Origin: Hohaiivirga sp031547465
GTDB taxonomy: Bacteria; Pseudomonadota; Alphaproteobacteria; Rhizobiales; Beijerinckiaceae
Direction: 5' to 3'
Length of the DNA stretch: 9,343 nt
NCBI GenBank assembly: GCA_031547465.1
Contig: JAVBRX010000160.1
Span: 1-9,343 of the forward strand
Below, piece by piece: positions 1 through 6,812 of the stretch (positions are counted from its first letter, which is position 1; the number at the start of each line of letters is the position of its first letter). Under the pieces are notes generated by a model that was given only the letters and a program-made list of their open reading frames with translations, was not told the origin of the DNA and made no database searches. A program made the translations under genes and the position numbers.

Positions 1-58
1 TCGAACCCGTGTTTCCGCCGTGAAAGGGCGGCGTCCTAGACCGCTAGACGAAGGGCGC
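1..58 (-). tRNA. tRNA-Glu (UUC anticodon), 3' end cut off by the window edge
   Basis: Read on the minus strand from 58 down to 1, the sequence gives an acceptor 5' arm GCGCCCT, the linker TC, a D arm (GTCTAGCGGTCTAGGAC), an anticodon arm with stem CCGCC/GGCGG and loop CTTTCAC, a short variable loop, and the first half of the T arm with GGGTTCGA. The anticodon TTC lies at 24-22, so the tRNA reads GAA/GAG and carries glutamate. The layout matches bacterial tRNA-Glu closely. The T-arm 3' half, the acceptor 3' strand and any CCA (about 15-18 nt) lie outside the window. It is on the same strand as recJ, 228 nt downstream of the recJ stop, and appears to have its own promoter. Confidence 0.95.
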
Positions 59-112
59 TCCGGGGCTTGGCAAACCTGTCATCAAGGCTTGGCTGCCGCT
101 CGGGACGGCGTT

Positions 113-141
113 TCTATAGAGGGGTTCGTGCAACGGGGCAA
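113..141 (-). promoter_or_regulatory. Predicted sigma70-type promoter of tRNA-Glu
   Basis: On the minus strand a -35 box TTGCCC (136-141, 4/6 to TTGACA) is followed after 17 bp by a -10 box TATAGA (113-118, 4/6 to TATAAT). Initiation would fall near 106, giving a leader of about 48 nt before the tRNA 5' end, a normal distance for tRNA processing. A 7-bp inverted repeat, AGGGGTT (120-126) and AACCCCT (140-146), sits over the spacer and the -35 box. This is a motif match only, without transcript evidence. Confidence 0.5.
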
Positions 142-286
142 CCCCTGTTTGGCGGTTGGGGGAAAAGTTTTTTATAACGACAACGGTACAGCATGAAGGC
201 ATGCAGGTGGATCGGACGGCGCGGCTGCTTCCGGCTTTCCTGTTGCACCGCTTCAGATCAGTTCGCTTGCTGCGGGTAGTTCCCCC

Positions 287-2104
287 CTATTCCGGCAGGG
301 CAATATCGACAAGACGCAGGTCGGCACGATCCGAACCGCCCCAGCTATCGATGCTCAACGTTCCGGCGGCGTGGATGGGACTACCGATGCCTTTGGCAAG
401 CGTCTGGCCGATTTCCTTACCCTCGGCGCGGAAAGCGATGCCGCCGAGCGTCGTGCCGTCGCCGCTGCGCAGTTTGAAACGCACATGGCCGTTGCCGCCG
501 ACAGAACGCGCCTCAATCAGGCGATGGCTGGCGAACGCGAACACCGGTTCGGGGTGCCCGGCCCCGAACGGCCCGGCGCGATTGAGTACGCTCACCAGCG
601 AAGCCTGCGCCCCGGTCGCGGTGAGAAGGCCGTCGAGCATGAGGTCGTGCGCCTCCGTTTCCGTACCGGAAACGGGCATGGCGTCGATAAGACACTCCAC
701 AAAGCGGGCAATATCTGACGCTACCACCGTTACTCCGGCAGCCATGGCGTGACCGCCACCCTTTTGCGCGGCCCCCTGCTCCACCGCATGGCGCACCAGT
801 TTCCCAATGTCGGTGCCGGGAACCGAGCGGCCCGAGCCGGTCGCCAATCCTTCGCCGTTCAGGGCGAAGGCGAAGGCCGGACGGCGGAACGTCTCCTTCA
901 GACGTGAAGCGATCAGCCCGACGACACCGGGGTGCCAATCGGGAGAAAATGTCGTCAGCAGAGGCGCATCCGGAGTTTCCTCAAGGATGCGCCAGACTTG
1001 CGCCTCCGCCTCCTGCACGGAGACGAGTTCAATCGCCTGCCGCTCACGGTTGAGGCTTTCCAGTTCCTCGGCAATTGTCGCCGCCCGCAGGGAATCACCG
1101 GTCAGCAGCAGTTTCGCGCCAAGCGCCGCATCGCCAATCCGCCCGCCGGCATTGATCCGTGGGCCGAGAAGAAACCCGAGATGCCATGCCTCCGGCGCGG
1201 ATTTGAGCCGGGCAACATCCATCAACGCCGCAAGACCGGGCCGCCCGCGCCCGCGCATTACCGCCAATCCCTGCCGCACGAAGGCACGATTGAGGCCGAT
1301 GAGCGGCACGACATCGGCCACGGTAGCCAGCGCGGTAAGATCGAGCAGCGCCATCAGATCCGGAGATTCACGCCCCTGCCAGAATCCGGCCTCGCGCAGC
1401 GCCCGGTTAAGGGCAACCAGCGTTAGAAATACCACCCCCGCCGCGCAGACATAGCCGAGGCCGGAGAGATCGTCCTGCCGATTGGGATTGACGATTGTCA
1501 CCGCCTCCGGCAGCGTCTCACCAGCCTGATGATGATCGAGAACGATTACATCGAGGCCGAGTACCCTCGCCTCGGCCAGAGGCTCGAAACTCGTCGTGCC
1601 GCAATCGACGGTGACGAGAAGCGTTGCCCCCTCGTCCCGCAGCGCCCGGATCGCCGCAACGTTCGGTCCGTATCCCTCGCTGATCCGGTCTGGAATATGG
1701 ATACGCGCCGTCAGCCCGCAACTTGTCAGAAATTGTGCCAGCAATGCCGCGCTGCACGCGCCGTCAACATCGTAATCGCCAAAAATGGCAACGGATTCGC
1801 CCGCCTCAATCGCCTGCTTGAGCCGCGCCACCGCCTCCCGCATTCCGGTCAGGCAATCAGGATCAGGCATGAGATCGCGCAGCTTCGGCTCCAGGAATCG
1901 CTCCGCCTCATCCGGTAAAACTCCGCGCCCGGCAAGCACCCGCGCCAGCATATCCGGCAGGCCGAGGCTCTGCACCATGGCAAGCGCCAGCGCCTCCTGT
2001 TCCAGCGTGCTACGCTTAACCCAGCGCTGGCCACGCACGGAACGCTCGACACCGAGAAAGGCCGAAGTGGACGCCGAAGTGGACCTGGAGAACGATTCGT
2101 TCAT
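287..2104 (-). CDS. recJ: Single-stranded-DNA-specific 5'-3' exonuclease RecJ
   Basis: RecJ degrades single-stranded DNA 5' to 3' in recombination, RecFOR-type gap repair, mismatch repair and base excision repair. The 605-residue protein is near the usual size for alphaproteobacterial RecJ. It shows the DHH phosphoesterase motifs: FGDYDVDG (108-115; D110, D112, D114), VTVDCG (165-169 region, D167), the DHH triad at 190-192, and DVVPL (D264). GPRINAGGR follows at 314-322. The DHHA1 domain carries GGGHAMAAG (449-457), and the C-terminal ~125 residues fit the OB-fold domain. The start at 2104 is the only ATG before the conserved N-terminal FLGVERSVRGQRW stretch, but no clear Shine-Dalgarno precedes it. 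Residues about 9-16 (STSASTSA) are encoded by a perfect tandem 12-bp duplication. The glpX terminator lies 46 nt upstream of the start, so recJ probably depends on its own promoter or on readthrough; I could not identify a promoter. Confidence 0.96.
   Translation of the reverse strand: MNESFSRSTSASTSAFLGVERSVRGQRWVKRSTLEQEALALAMVQSLGLPDMLARVLAGRGVLPDEAERFLEPKLRDLMPDPDCLTGMREAVARLKQAIEAGESVAIFGDYDVDGACSAALLAQFLTSCGLTARIHIPDRISEGYGPNVAAIRALRDEGATLLVTVDCGTTSFEPLAEARVLGLDVIVLDHHQAGETLPEAVTIVNPNRQDDLSGLGYVCAAGVVFLTLVALNRALREAGFWQGRESPDLMALLDLTALATVADVVPLIGLNRAFVRQGLAVMRGRGRPGLAALMDVARLKSAPEAWHLGFLLGPRINAGGRIGDAALGAKLLLTGDSLRAATIAEELESLNRERQAIELVSVQEAEAQVWRILEETPDAPLLTTFSPDWHPGVVGLIASRLKETFRRPAFAFALNGEGLATGSGRSVPGTDIGKLVRHAVEQGAAQKGGGHAMAAGVTVVASDIARFVECLIDAMPVSGTETEAHDLMLDGLLTATGAQASLVSVLNRAGPFGAGHPEPVFAFASHRLIEARSVGGNGHVRFKLRSGDGTTLGGIAFRAEGKEIGQTLAKGIGSPIHAAGTLSIDSWGGSDRADLRLVDIALPE
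2061..2084. repeat. Perfect tandem 12-bp duplication in the recJ 5' end
   Basis: GCCGAAGTGGAC occurs twice back to back (2061-2072 and 2073-2084). On the recJ strand it encodes the in-frame doublet STSA-STSA in the low-complexity N-terminal tail, before the conserved part of RecJ begins. The duplication keeps the reading frame and probably has no catalytic effect. Confidence 0.85.
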
Positions 2105-2149
2105 GATGCGGCAGAGTATCCCGGTTTTCTGGGCAAGACGAAACGAAAA

Positions 2150-2173
2150 GGGCGCGCTTTCACAAGCGCGCCC
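2150..2173 (-). terminator. Intrinsic terminator after glpX
   Basis: A perfect 10-bp stem, GGGCGCGCTT (2150-2159) with AAGCGCGCCC (2164-2173), closes a 4-nt loop. On the minus strand it is followed by the T-rich tail TTTTCGTTTCG. It lies 23 nt past the glpX stop, which is the classic arrangement for a factor-independent terminator. It ends the hom-glpX unit and leaves 45 nt between its stem and the recJ start codon. Confidence 0.9.
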
Positions 2174-2196
2174 AAATCAGCTAACTTTCGAAACAA

Positions 2197-3198
2197 TCAG
2201 TCCAGAAAAAACTTCGCCAGTTCGCGATGCTCAGCCTGGATACGGCGCACGGTGCCAGTTGCGGAACGGTAAACCACCGTGTCGGTTTCGATCACGTTGT
2301 CGCGGCGGAACACGACACCGTTGAGCAGAGCGCCGTCGGTAACGCCGGTAGCAGCGACAATCACGTCTCCAGAAGCAAGTTCGGTCACATCGTACTTCTT
2401 GTTCGGATCGGTGACACCCATCTTGAAGGCGCGCTCACGCCGCTCGTCAGTGTCTAGGATCAGGCGGCCCTGCATATGCCCACCGATACAGCGCAGTGCG
2501 CCTGCCGCAAGCACCCCTTCGGGAGCCGCGCCGATGCCGAGATAGATATCGACGCCGGTTTTATCCGGCATGGTAGTGAAGATCACCCCGGCAACATCAC
2601 CGTCGCTGATCAGGCGCACACGCGCACCCACCTTGCGGATCGCCGCGATCAGATCGGTATGGCGCGGGCGGTCGAGCACCAGGGCGGTGATTTCACTCGT
2701 CTTCACACCTTTCGCTTTGGCTAGATTATTGATGTTCTCTTCAGGAGAAGCATCGAGATCAACGGTGCCCTTGGGGTATCCCGGACCGATGGCGATCTTG
2801 TGCATATATACGTCCGGTGCCGCGAGCAGCGTCCCCGCTTCCGCCATCGCCATCACAGCAATGGAGCCAGGCATATCCTTGGCGCAGAGCGTCGTGCCTT
2901 CGAGCGGATCGACAGCAATATCGACATGCGCCCCGTCGCGGTTACCAACCTTCTCACCAATATACAGCATCGGCGCCTGATCGCGCTCGCCCTCGCCAAT
3001 CACCACCGTACCGTCGATCTGCAAACGGTTCAGTTCACGACGCATGGCGTCCACAGCGGCCTGATCTGCCGCTTTTTCGTCGCCACAACCACGCAGTCGC
3101 GCAGCAGAGACGGCGGCGCGCTCAGTGACGCGTACCAGTTCGAGCGTCAGGATGCGCTCAATCAGCTTTTCAGGTTTTACCGTGATATTCTGAGGCAT
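2197..3198 (-). CDS. glpX: Class II fructose-1,6-bisphosphatase GlpX
   Basis: GlpX hydrolyses fructose 1,6-bisphosphate to fructose 6-phosphate and phosphate in gluconeogenesis, using divalent metal, in the cytosol. The 333-residue length is typical of the family. Visible signatures are VVIGEGERDQAPMLYIGE (65-82; acidic metal ligands E69/E71), the inositol-phosphatase-like DPLEGTT (97-103; D97 and E100), ISDGDVAG (197-204) and GIGAAPEGV (221-229; E227). The start at 3198 has a good Shine-Dalgarno, AAGGGGGA (3208-3215), 9 nt upstream. The gene follows hom by 32 nt on the same strand with no terminator between them, so the two are probably one operon ending at the hairpin 2150-2173. In methylotrophic or autotrophic relatives, class II enzymes can also act on sedoheptulose 1,7-bisphosphate; nothing here tests that. 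Confidence 0.96.
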   Translation of the reverse strand: MPQNITVKPEKLIERILTLELVRVTERAAVSAARLRGCGDEKAADQAAVDAMRRELNRLQIDGTVVIGEGERDQAPMLYIGEKVGNRDGAHVDIAVDPLEGTTLCAKDMPGSIAVMAMAEAGTLLAAPDVYMHKIAIGPGYPKGTVDLDASPEENINNLAKAKGVKTSEITALVLDRPRHTDLIAAIRKVGARVRLISDGDVAGVIFTTMPDKTGVDIYLGIGAAPEGVLAAGALRCIGGHMQGRLILDTDERRERAFKMGVTDPNKKYDVTELASGDVIVAATGVTDGALLNGVVFRRDNVIETDTVVYRSATGTVRRIQAEHRELAKFFLD

Positions 3199-3230
3199 GA
3201 TGGAACGTCCCCCTTGGTTAAAATTCCGAA

Positions 3231-4547
3231 CTATTCCCGTTCGATACGGATGATCTGCGGCGGCTCCGCCAGCAACCCATCGGCGTGCATCTTCTGCAAG
3301 GCAGTCCGCACGGCTACTTCCGTCGTCGCATAGGTAATCAGTACCACCGGCACCGGCTCGCCCGAACGGCCAGCTGGATCCTTGCCCGCAGCCGCTTCCG
3401 AGCGTCGTTGCAGGATACTTTCCAGCGAAATATCCCCTTCAGCCATGCGCGCTGTCATCTTCGAAGCAACGCCCGGCCTGTCGAATACCGTCAGGCGCAC
3501 GTAATAGCCGCCCTCGTGACGTTGGATCGGCGCACGAACCACCGTCTCCAATCCGGCGGATGGACGTCCGAATGGCGGCGCCTTGCGACCGTTGGCGACA
3601 TCGGCAAGGTCGGCGAGTACCGCGGACGCCGTGGCGTTGCCGCCAGCACCGGGGCCGATCAGGGTCAATTCACCCACCACGTCGGCATTCACCGTCACCG
3701 CATTGGTGACACCCATCACCTGGGCAATGGCGGAATCCTTCGACACCATTGTCGGATGCACCCGCTGTTCGATGCCGTCCCTGGTCCGTTCGGCAACGCC
3801 GAGCAGCTTGATGCGGTAGCCAAGTTCATCAGCCATTTTCAGATCGAGCGGCATGATGCTCGATATGCCCTCGACATACACCGCCTCGGCATCGACCTCG
3901 GTGCCAAACGCCAGACTGGTGAGGATGGCAAGTTTATGGGCCGTGTCGAACCCTTCGATATCGAAGGTCGGATCGGCCTCGGCATAACCAAGCCGCTGCG
4001 CATCGCTGAGGCATTCGGCGAAGGTCAGCCCCTCAAACTCCATCCGCGACAGGATGTAATGGCAGGTGCCGTTAAGAATGCCGGACACCCGATGACTGGC
4101 GTTGCCCGCCAGCGCCTCGCGCAAGACCTTGATGATCGGGATACCGCCAGCGACCGACGCCTCGAAGGCAAGCGCTGCGCCATGCTGCTCCGCCAGCTTG
4201 GCGAGTTTCGAACCATGTTTTGCGAGGAGCGCCTTGTTGGCGGTGACGACATGCTTGCCATGCGACAGGGCTTCGGACACGACATCCAGCGCCAGGCCGT
4301 CCGCACCGCCGATCAGTTCGACAACGCAATCGATATCGTCCGAAGCAGCGAGTTCCCGCGCATCGTCGTACCACTGGCAGGCACTGAGATCGACGCCGCG
4401 GTCCCGTTTGCGATCACGGGCCGATACCGCCGTGAGCCGTACGTTCCGCCCCTTAGCAGGCAGGTTCGGCTTGTCGGACAATATGCGCGCAACGGACGCT
4501 CCTACCGTGCCGAGACCGGCCAATCCAACCCGAAGCGCATCCGTCAT
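3231..4547 (-). CDS. hom: Homoserine dehydrogenase (NAD(P)H-dependent, with C-terminal ACT domain)
   Basis: This enzyme reduces L-aspartate 4-semialdehyde to L-homoserine, the branch point to threonine and methionine. The N-terminal Rossmann fold carries GLAGLGTVG (8-16). TANK at 102-105 supplies the conserved lysine K105. The catalytic domain shows GGIPIIK (134-140), GILNGTCHYIL (156-166) and EADPTFDIEGFDTAHK (190-205, with the acidic residues and K205 that handle the substrate). Residues about 349-430 form an ACT domain (YYVRLTVFDRPGV), the usual site of feedback regulation by threonine. It is a stand-alone enzyme, not fused to aspartokinase. An ATG at 4556 would add MGS, but the AGGAG at 4557-4561 touches that codon and sits 9 nt from the ATG at 4547, so I prefer 4547 (438 residues). 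It is the promoter-proximal gene of hom-glpX. Confidence 0.96.
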   Translation of the reverse strand: MTDALRVGLAGLGTVGASVARILSDKPNLPAKGRNVRLTAVSARDRKRDRGVDLSACQWYDDARELAASDDIDCVVELIGGADGLALDVVSEALSHGKHVVTANKALLAKHGSKLAKLAEQHGAALAFEASVAGGIPIIKVLREALAGNASHRVSGILNGTCHYILSRMEFEGLTFAECLSDAQRLGYAEADPTFDIEGFDTAHKLAILTSLAFGTEVDAEAVYVEGISSIMPLDLKMADELGYRIKLLGVAERTRDGIEQRVHPTMVSKDSAIAQVMGVTNAVTVNADVVGELTLIGPGAGGNATASAVLADLADVANGRKAPPFGRPSAGLETVVRAPIQRHEGGYYVRLTVFDRPGVASKMTARMAEGDISLESILQRRSEAAAGKDPAGRSGEPVPVVLITYATTEVAVRTALQKMHADGLLAEPPQIIRIERE

Positions 4548-4556
4548 GCTGCCCAT

Positions 4557-4561
4557 CTCCT
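4557..4561 (-). promoter_or_regulatory. Shine-Dalgarno that decides the hom start
   Basis: AGGAG on the minus strand abuts the ATG at 4556 with zero spacing, which would not work. It lies 9 nt from the next in-frame ATG at 4547, a normal spacing. This favours the shorter 438-residue Hom. Confidence 0.7.
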
Positions 4562-4580
4562 GCGATCATCCGGCTTTGGT

Positions 4581-4685
4581 TTAGAGCATCCTGCGTCTAC
4601 ACGGAATCGTAAAACGCTCTAACCTCTTTGATTCCGCAATGTTTTTCCGTTTAACCGGCACCCACTCAAACGCACATTGCTCTAA
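4581..4685. repeat. 105-bp nested inverted-repeat element upstream of hom
   Basis: The element is bounded by perfect 8-bp inverted ends, TTAGAGCA (4581-4588) and TGCTCTAA (4678-4685). A third copy of the end motif, GCTCTAA, sits inside at 4616-4622 and can also pair with the left end. A second inverted pair is nested inside: CGGAATC (4602-4608) and GATTCCG (4630-4636). No ORF is present. The arrangement resembles short palindromic intergenic elements that I recall from alphaproteobacterial genomes containing AGAGC and GGAATCGTAAAACG strings, but I cannot confirm family membership. It lies about 34 nt upstream of the hom start and could be a dispersed repeat or a leader structure. Confidence 0.55.
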
Positions 4686-4734
4686 CAGACTAGGATGAAC
4701 CCGCCCTGAACTGTCGGATCCTTAAGACACCGTT

Positions 4735-4822
4735 CCGCAACCTCTACGACCGCCGGGGCATTCTGTCCATGCGCCCGGCGTTCAGTTCAACATGAAATCC
4801 CGCCCATTTCAAATGGTTGCGG
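4735..4822 (-). terminator. Multi-stem structure after the aminotransferase gene, possible terminator without a U-tract
   Basis: An inner hairpin at 4751-4780 pairs CGCCGGG with CCCGGCG and GCAT with ATGC, making an 11-bp stem with one bulged G and a 7-nt loop. An outer 8-bp pair, CCGCAACC (4735-4742) with GGTTGCGG (4815-4822), encloses it. A small odd palindrome, CCATTTCAAATGG, lies at 4804-4816 and competes with the outer stem. The structure begins 16 nt after the aminotransferase stop. No T-run follows on the minus strand, so it may act as a 3'-end stabiliser or a factor-assisted terminator rather than a classic intrinsic one. Confidence 0.4.
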
Positions 4823-4837
4823 CAAAGGCCCCAATCT

Positions 4838-6061
4838 TCAGCGCGTTTCGGTATCCCGGGCAGCGATGAGGTTATGCAAGGTCTTGTCCGCACCGTCGAA
4901 AAAGCGCCGGATATTCCGCGCCGCCTGCCGAATTCGCTGCTCATTCTCGACCAGGGCGATGCGCACGAAATCCTCGCCATGCTCGCCAAAGCCGATGCCC
5001 GGAGCAACAGCCACTTCCGCCTTCTCGATCAGGAGCTTGGCGAATTCAACGCCACCGAGATGCCGGAACGGCTCGGGGATCTTGGTCCAGGCGAACATAG
5101 ACGCGCTCGGCGGCGTGATGTCCCAACCCGCCTTGGCGAAGGATTCGAGCATCACATCGCGCCGTTTGTGATAGGTGGCGCGCATCTCGGCGATACACTC
5201 CGTCGGCCCGTTGAGCGCAGCGGCGGCAGCAACCTGGATCGGCGTGTACGCACCGTAATCAAGGTACGATTTGACCCGGCCCAAAGCGGCGATCAGTCCT
5301 TCGTTGCCGACAGCGAATCCCATGCGCCACCCGGCCATCGAAAAGGTCTTGGACATCGAGGAAAATTCGACCGTAATGTCCATCGCTCCCGGCACCTGCA
5401 AGACCGAGGGAGGCGGATTGCCGTCAAAATAGATTTCCGCATAGGCGAGATCGGACAGGAGGATGAGGTCGTGCTTCTTGGCGAACGCGACCAGATCCTT
5501 GTAGAAATCCAGGCTGGCGACGAACGCGGTCGGATTCGACGGATAGCACACGACCAGTGCCAGCGGTTTCGGGATCGAATGCAGCACCGCCCGTTCCACC
5601 GCCGGGAAGAAATCCGGCGTCGGCTCAGCAGGAACGGAGCGGATCACGCCGCCCGCCATCAGAAAGCCGAAGGCATGAATCGGATAGCTCGGATTCGGCA
5701 CCAGCACTACATCACCCGGCGCAGTGATGGCCTGCGCCATGTTGGCGAACCCTTCCTTCGAGCCGAGAGTCGCGACAACCTGCGTATCCGGGTTAAGCTT
5801 CACGCCGAACCGGCGCTCGTAATAGTTCGCCTGCGCCTTGCGCAGGCCGGGAATGCCCTTCGAAGCGGAATAACGGTCGGTGCGCGGCTTACCGACAGTT
5901 TCGAGCATTTTCTGGATGATATGCTGCGGAACGGCCAGATCTGGGTTGCCCATGCCGAGGTCGATGATGTCGGCCCCGTTTGCCCGTGCAGCGGCCTTAG
6001 CCTTGTTAACCTGCTCGAAAACATACGGGGGCAAACGTTTAATGCGATGAAACTCGATCAT
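4838..6061 (-). CDS. alaC: AlaC-type PLP-dependent aminotransferase (often labelled LL-diaminopimelate aminotransferase)
   Basis: This is a fold-type I, class I/II aminotransferase. The best-matching family I recall is E. coli AlaC, which transfers the amino group from glutamate to pyruvate to make alanine. Signatures are DLGMGNPD (34-41), TLGSKEG (98-104), VPNPSYPIH (121-129), YPSNPTA (173-179; N176), LLSDLAYAEI (201-210; D204, Y207), the PLP lysine K238 in SSMSKTFSMAGWRMGF, and the carboxylate-binding R367 in HGEDFVRIAL. The length of 407 residues is usual. An ATG at 6067 is only 3 nt from the AGGA at 6071-6074, while the ATG at 6061 is 9 nt away and matches where family members begin (MxEFHRIKRLPPYVF), so I chose 6061. 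It precedes hom on the same strand, but a 281-nt gap with structured DNA separates them. Substrate is inferred from family; the gene's place beside hom does not prove a role in lysine or threonine synthesis. Confidence 0.9.
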   Translation of the reverse strand: MIEFHRIKRLPPYVFEQVNKAKAAARANGADIIDLGMGNPDLAVPQHIIQKMLETVGKPRTDRYSASKGIPGLRKAQANYYERRFGVKLNPDTQVVATLGSKEGFANMAQAITAPGDVVLVPNPSYPIHAFGFLMAGGVIRSVPAEPTPDFFPAVERAVLHSIPKPLALVVCYPSNPTAFVASLDFYKDLVAFAKKHDLILLSDLAYAEIYFDGNPPPSVLQVPGAMDITVEFSSMSKTFSMAGWRMGFAVGNEGLIAALGRVKSYLDYGAYTPIQVAAAAALNGPTECIAEMRATYHKRRDVMLESFAKAGWDITPPSASMFAWTKIPEPFRHLGGVEFAKLLIEKAEVAVAPGIGFGEHGEDFVRIALVENEQRIRQAARNIRRFFDGADKTLHNLIAARDTETR

Positions 6062-6070
6062 GGGCATGGT

Positions 6071-6074
6071 TCCT
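6071..6074 (-). promoter_or_regulatory. Shine-Dalgarno that decides the aminotransferase start
   Basis: AGGA on the minus strand lies 3 nt before the ATG at 6067 and 9 nt before the in-frame ATG at 6061. The spacing favours 6061. The match is only four bases, so the choice is moderate. Confidence 0.5.
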
Positions 6075-6095
6075 GAGAGTTAAGCGAACGCCCTA

Positions 6096-6123
6096 TCTAT
6101 ACGGCAATTGGTCGCGTTGCCAA
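6096..6123 (-). promoter_or_regulatory. Predicted sigma70-type promoter of the aminotransferase gene
   Basis: On the minus strand a -35 box TTGGCA (6118-6123, 5/6 to TTGACA) is followed after 16 bp by a -10 box TATAGA (6096-6101, 4/6). Initiation near 6089 would leave a leader of roughly 28 nt before the start at 6061. The region lies between the lipoprotein stop and the aminotransferase start, where a promoter is expected. This is the best promoter match in the window. Confidence 0.6.
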
Positions 6124-6261
6124 CGGGATTTCCGGGTGAATGCGGAAGATAATTGAACAGACGGAATCGCCCGTTTTCCGCAAAGCAGCCCTTAAAGGAG
6201 GAGCCGTCGCCCCCCTCTCCCCTTGCATTATGGTCAGATAGCCTGAGGTTGAAAGAAAACG

Positions 6262-6663
6262 CTATTGGTCGCCGGAACTCTTCTGCCCCTCCCGGGCAGC
6301 GGCTTCACCACGCTCCGCATTGCGGGCGATGGCGGCATCCATATCGCGCTCTGTTCCCTGAACCTGCTCCATTGTCTTCGGCGACTTACGCTCAGGTTTC
6401 TTGCTCTCTCCGGCCTCGATAGAAATATAACTCATATTTTCAGGCCTGGATTTTTCGACAAATTCCTTTGCCGGCGGCACCGGTGGCCCCAGGCCGACCG
6501 CCATGAACGGCCGGCTGACTGGGTTTTGACCACTGGCACATCCTGCAACCGCAAGCAACGGTACAAGACTGGAGACGATCACCGCTGCGCTGACCGGAAA
6601 CTGGTATTTTACAGCGCGGCGAATTGAAAACCTGTGCCGTTTACCCATCTTGCCTCTCGACAT
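6262..6663 (-). CDS. Small predicted lipoprotein, unknown function
   Basis: The 133-residue product has a basic N-terminus (RGKMGKRHRFSIRR), a hydrophobic stretch (about residues 23-40) and a lipobox ending AVAGC at Cys42, so a signal peptidase II lipoprotein is predicted. The n-region is long; starting at Met6 (6648), with GAGG four bases upstream, would put the lipid-bearing cysteine at 37. The mature part is short: a proline-rich stretch (GPPVPPAKEF), a SYISIEAG stretch, then a highly charged, probably helical tail rich in Glu, Arg and Ala. No enzymatic motif is visible. It faces phaC divergently across 149 nt and lies upstream of the aminotransferase gene, which has its own promoter. I recall similar small proline-rich lipoproteins in Rhodospirillales but cannot name a family. 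Coding status is supported by the signal peptide and lipobox, not by known homology. Confidence 0.75.
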   Translation of the reverse strand: MSRGKMGKRHRFSIRRAVKYQFPVSAAVIVSSLVPLLAVAGCASGQNPVSRPFMAVGLGPPVPPAKEFVEKSRPENMSYISIEAGESKKPERKSPKTMEQVQGTERDMDAAIARNAERGEAAAREGQKSSGDQ

Positions 6664-6797
6664 TCGTTTCTGCTGACATCCGCAGGGCGCCAGAAAGCGC
6701 CAACGGTGAAGGCATGAACTTTATTACGATCAGCACCATCATCAAATCTTTTTGTCTTGCTGAGGCATAAAAACCATTGAATGATGGGAAAAACCAT

Positions 6798-6804
6798 AAG
6801 GGGA
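6798..6804 (+). promoter_or_regulatory. Shine-Dalgarno of phaC
   Basis: AAGGGGA lies 8 nt before the ATG at 6813. It rules out the longer in-frame frame beginning at the TTG at 6777 and favours 6813 over the second ATG at 6819. Confidence 0.75.
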
Positions 6805-6812
6805 CGCCCATA

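Noticed and set aside
156..752. Plus-strand open frame opposite the recJ 3' end
   Set aside because: Low-complexity Arg/Ser/Pro composition, no ribosome site, overlaps RecJ.
3285..4622. Long plus-strand open frame (445 codons) antisense to hom
   Set aside because: It lies opposite a clear homoserine dehydrogenase, shows no recognisable domain, and is expected from GC-rich codon bias.
4817..6076. Plus-strand open frame (419 codons) antisense to the whole aminotransferase gene
   Set aside because: Arg/His-rich composition with no family motif; a codon-bias shadow of a well-supported gene.
6194..6232. Strong AAAGGAGG motif on the plus strand
   Set aside because: The nearest ATG is more than 25 nt away and is followed by a stop after two further codons, so no gene uses it.
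6669..6685. CTGC...GCAG inverted pair upstream of phaC as a PhaR-type operator
   Set aside because: Only four bases per arm and about 130 bp from the phaC start; too weak to call.
6777..6812. Twelve-codon N-terminal extension of PhaC from a TTG
   Set aside because: The Shine-Dalgarno at 6798-6804 lies inside the extension and is correctly spaced for the ATG at 6813.
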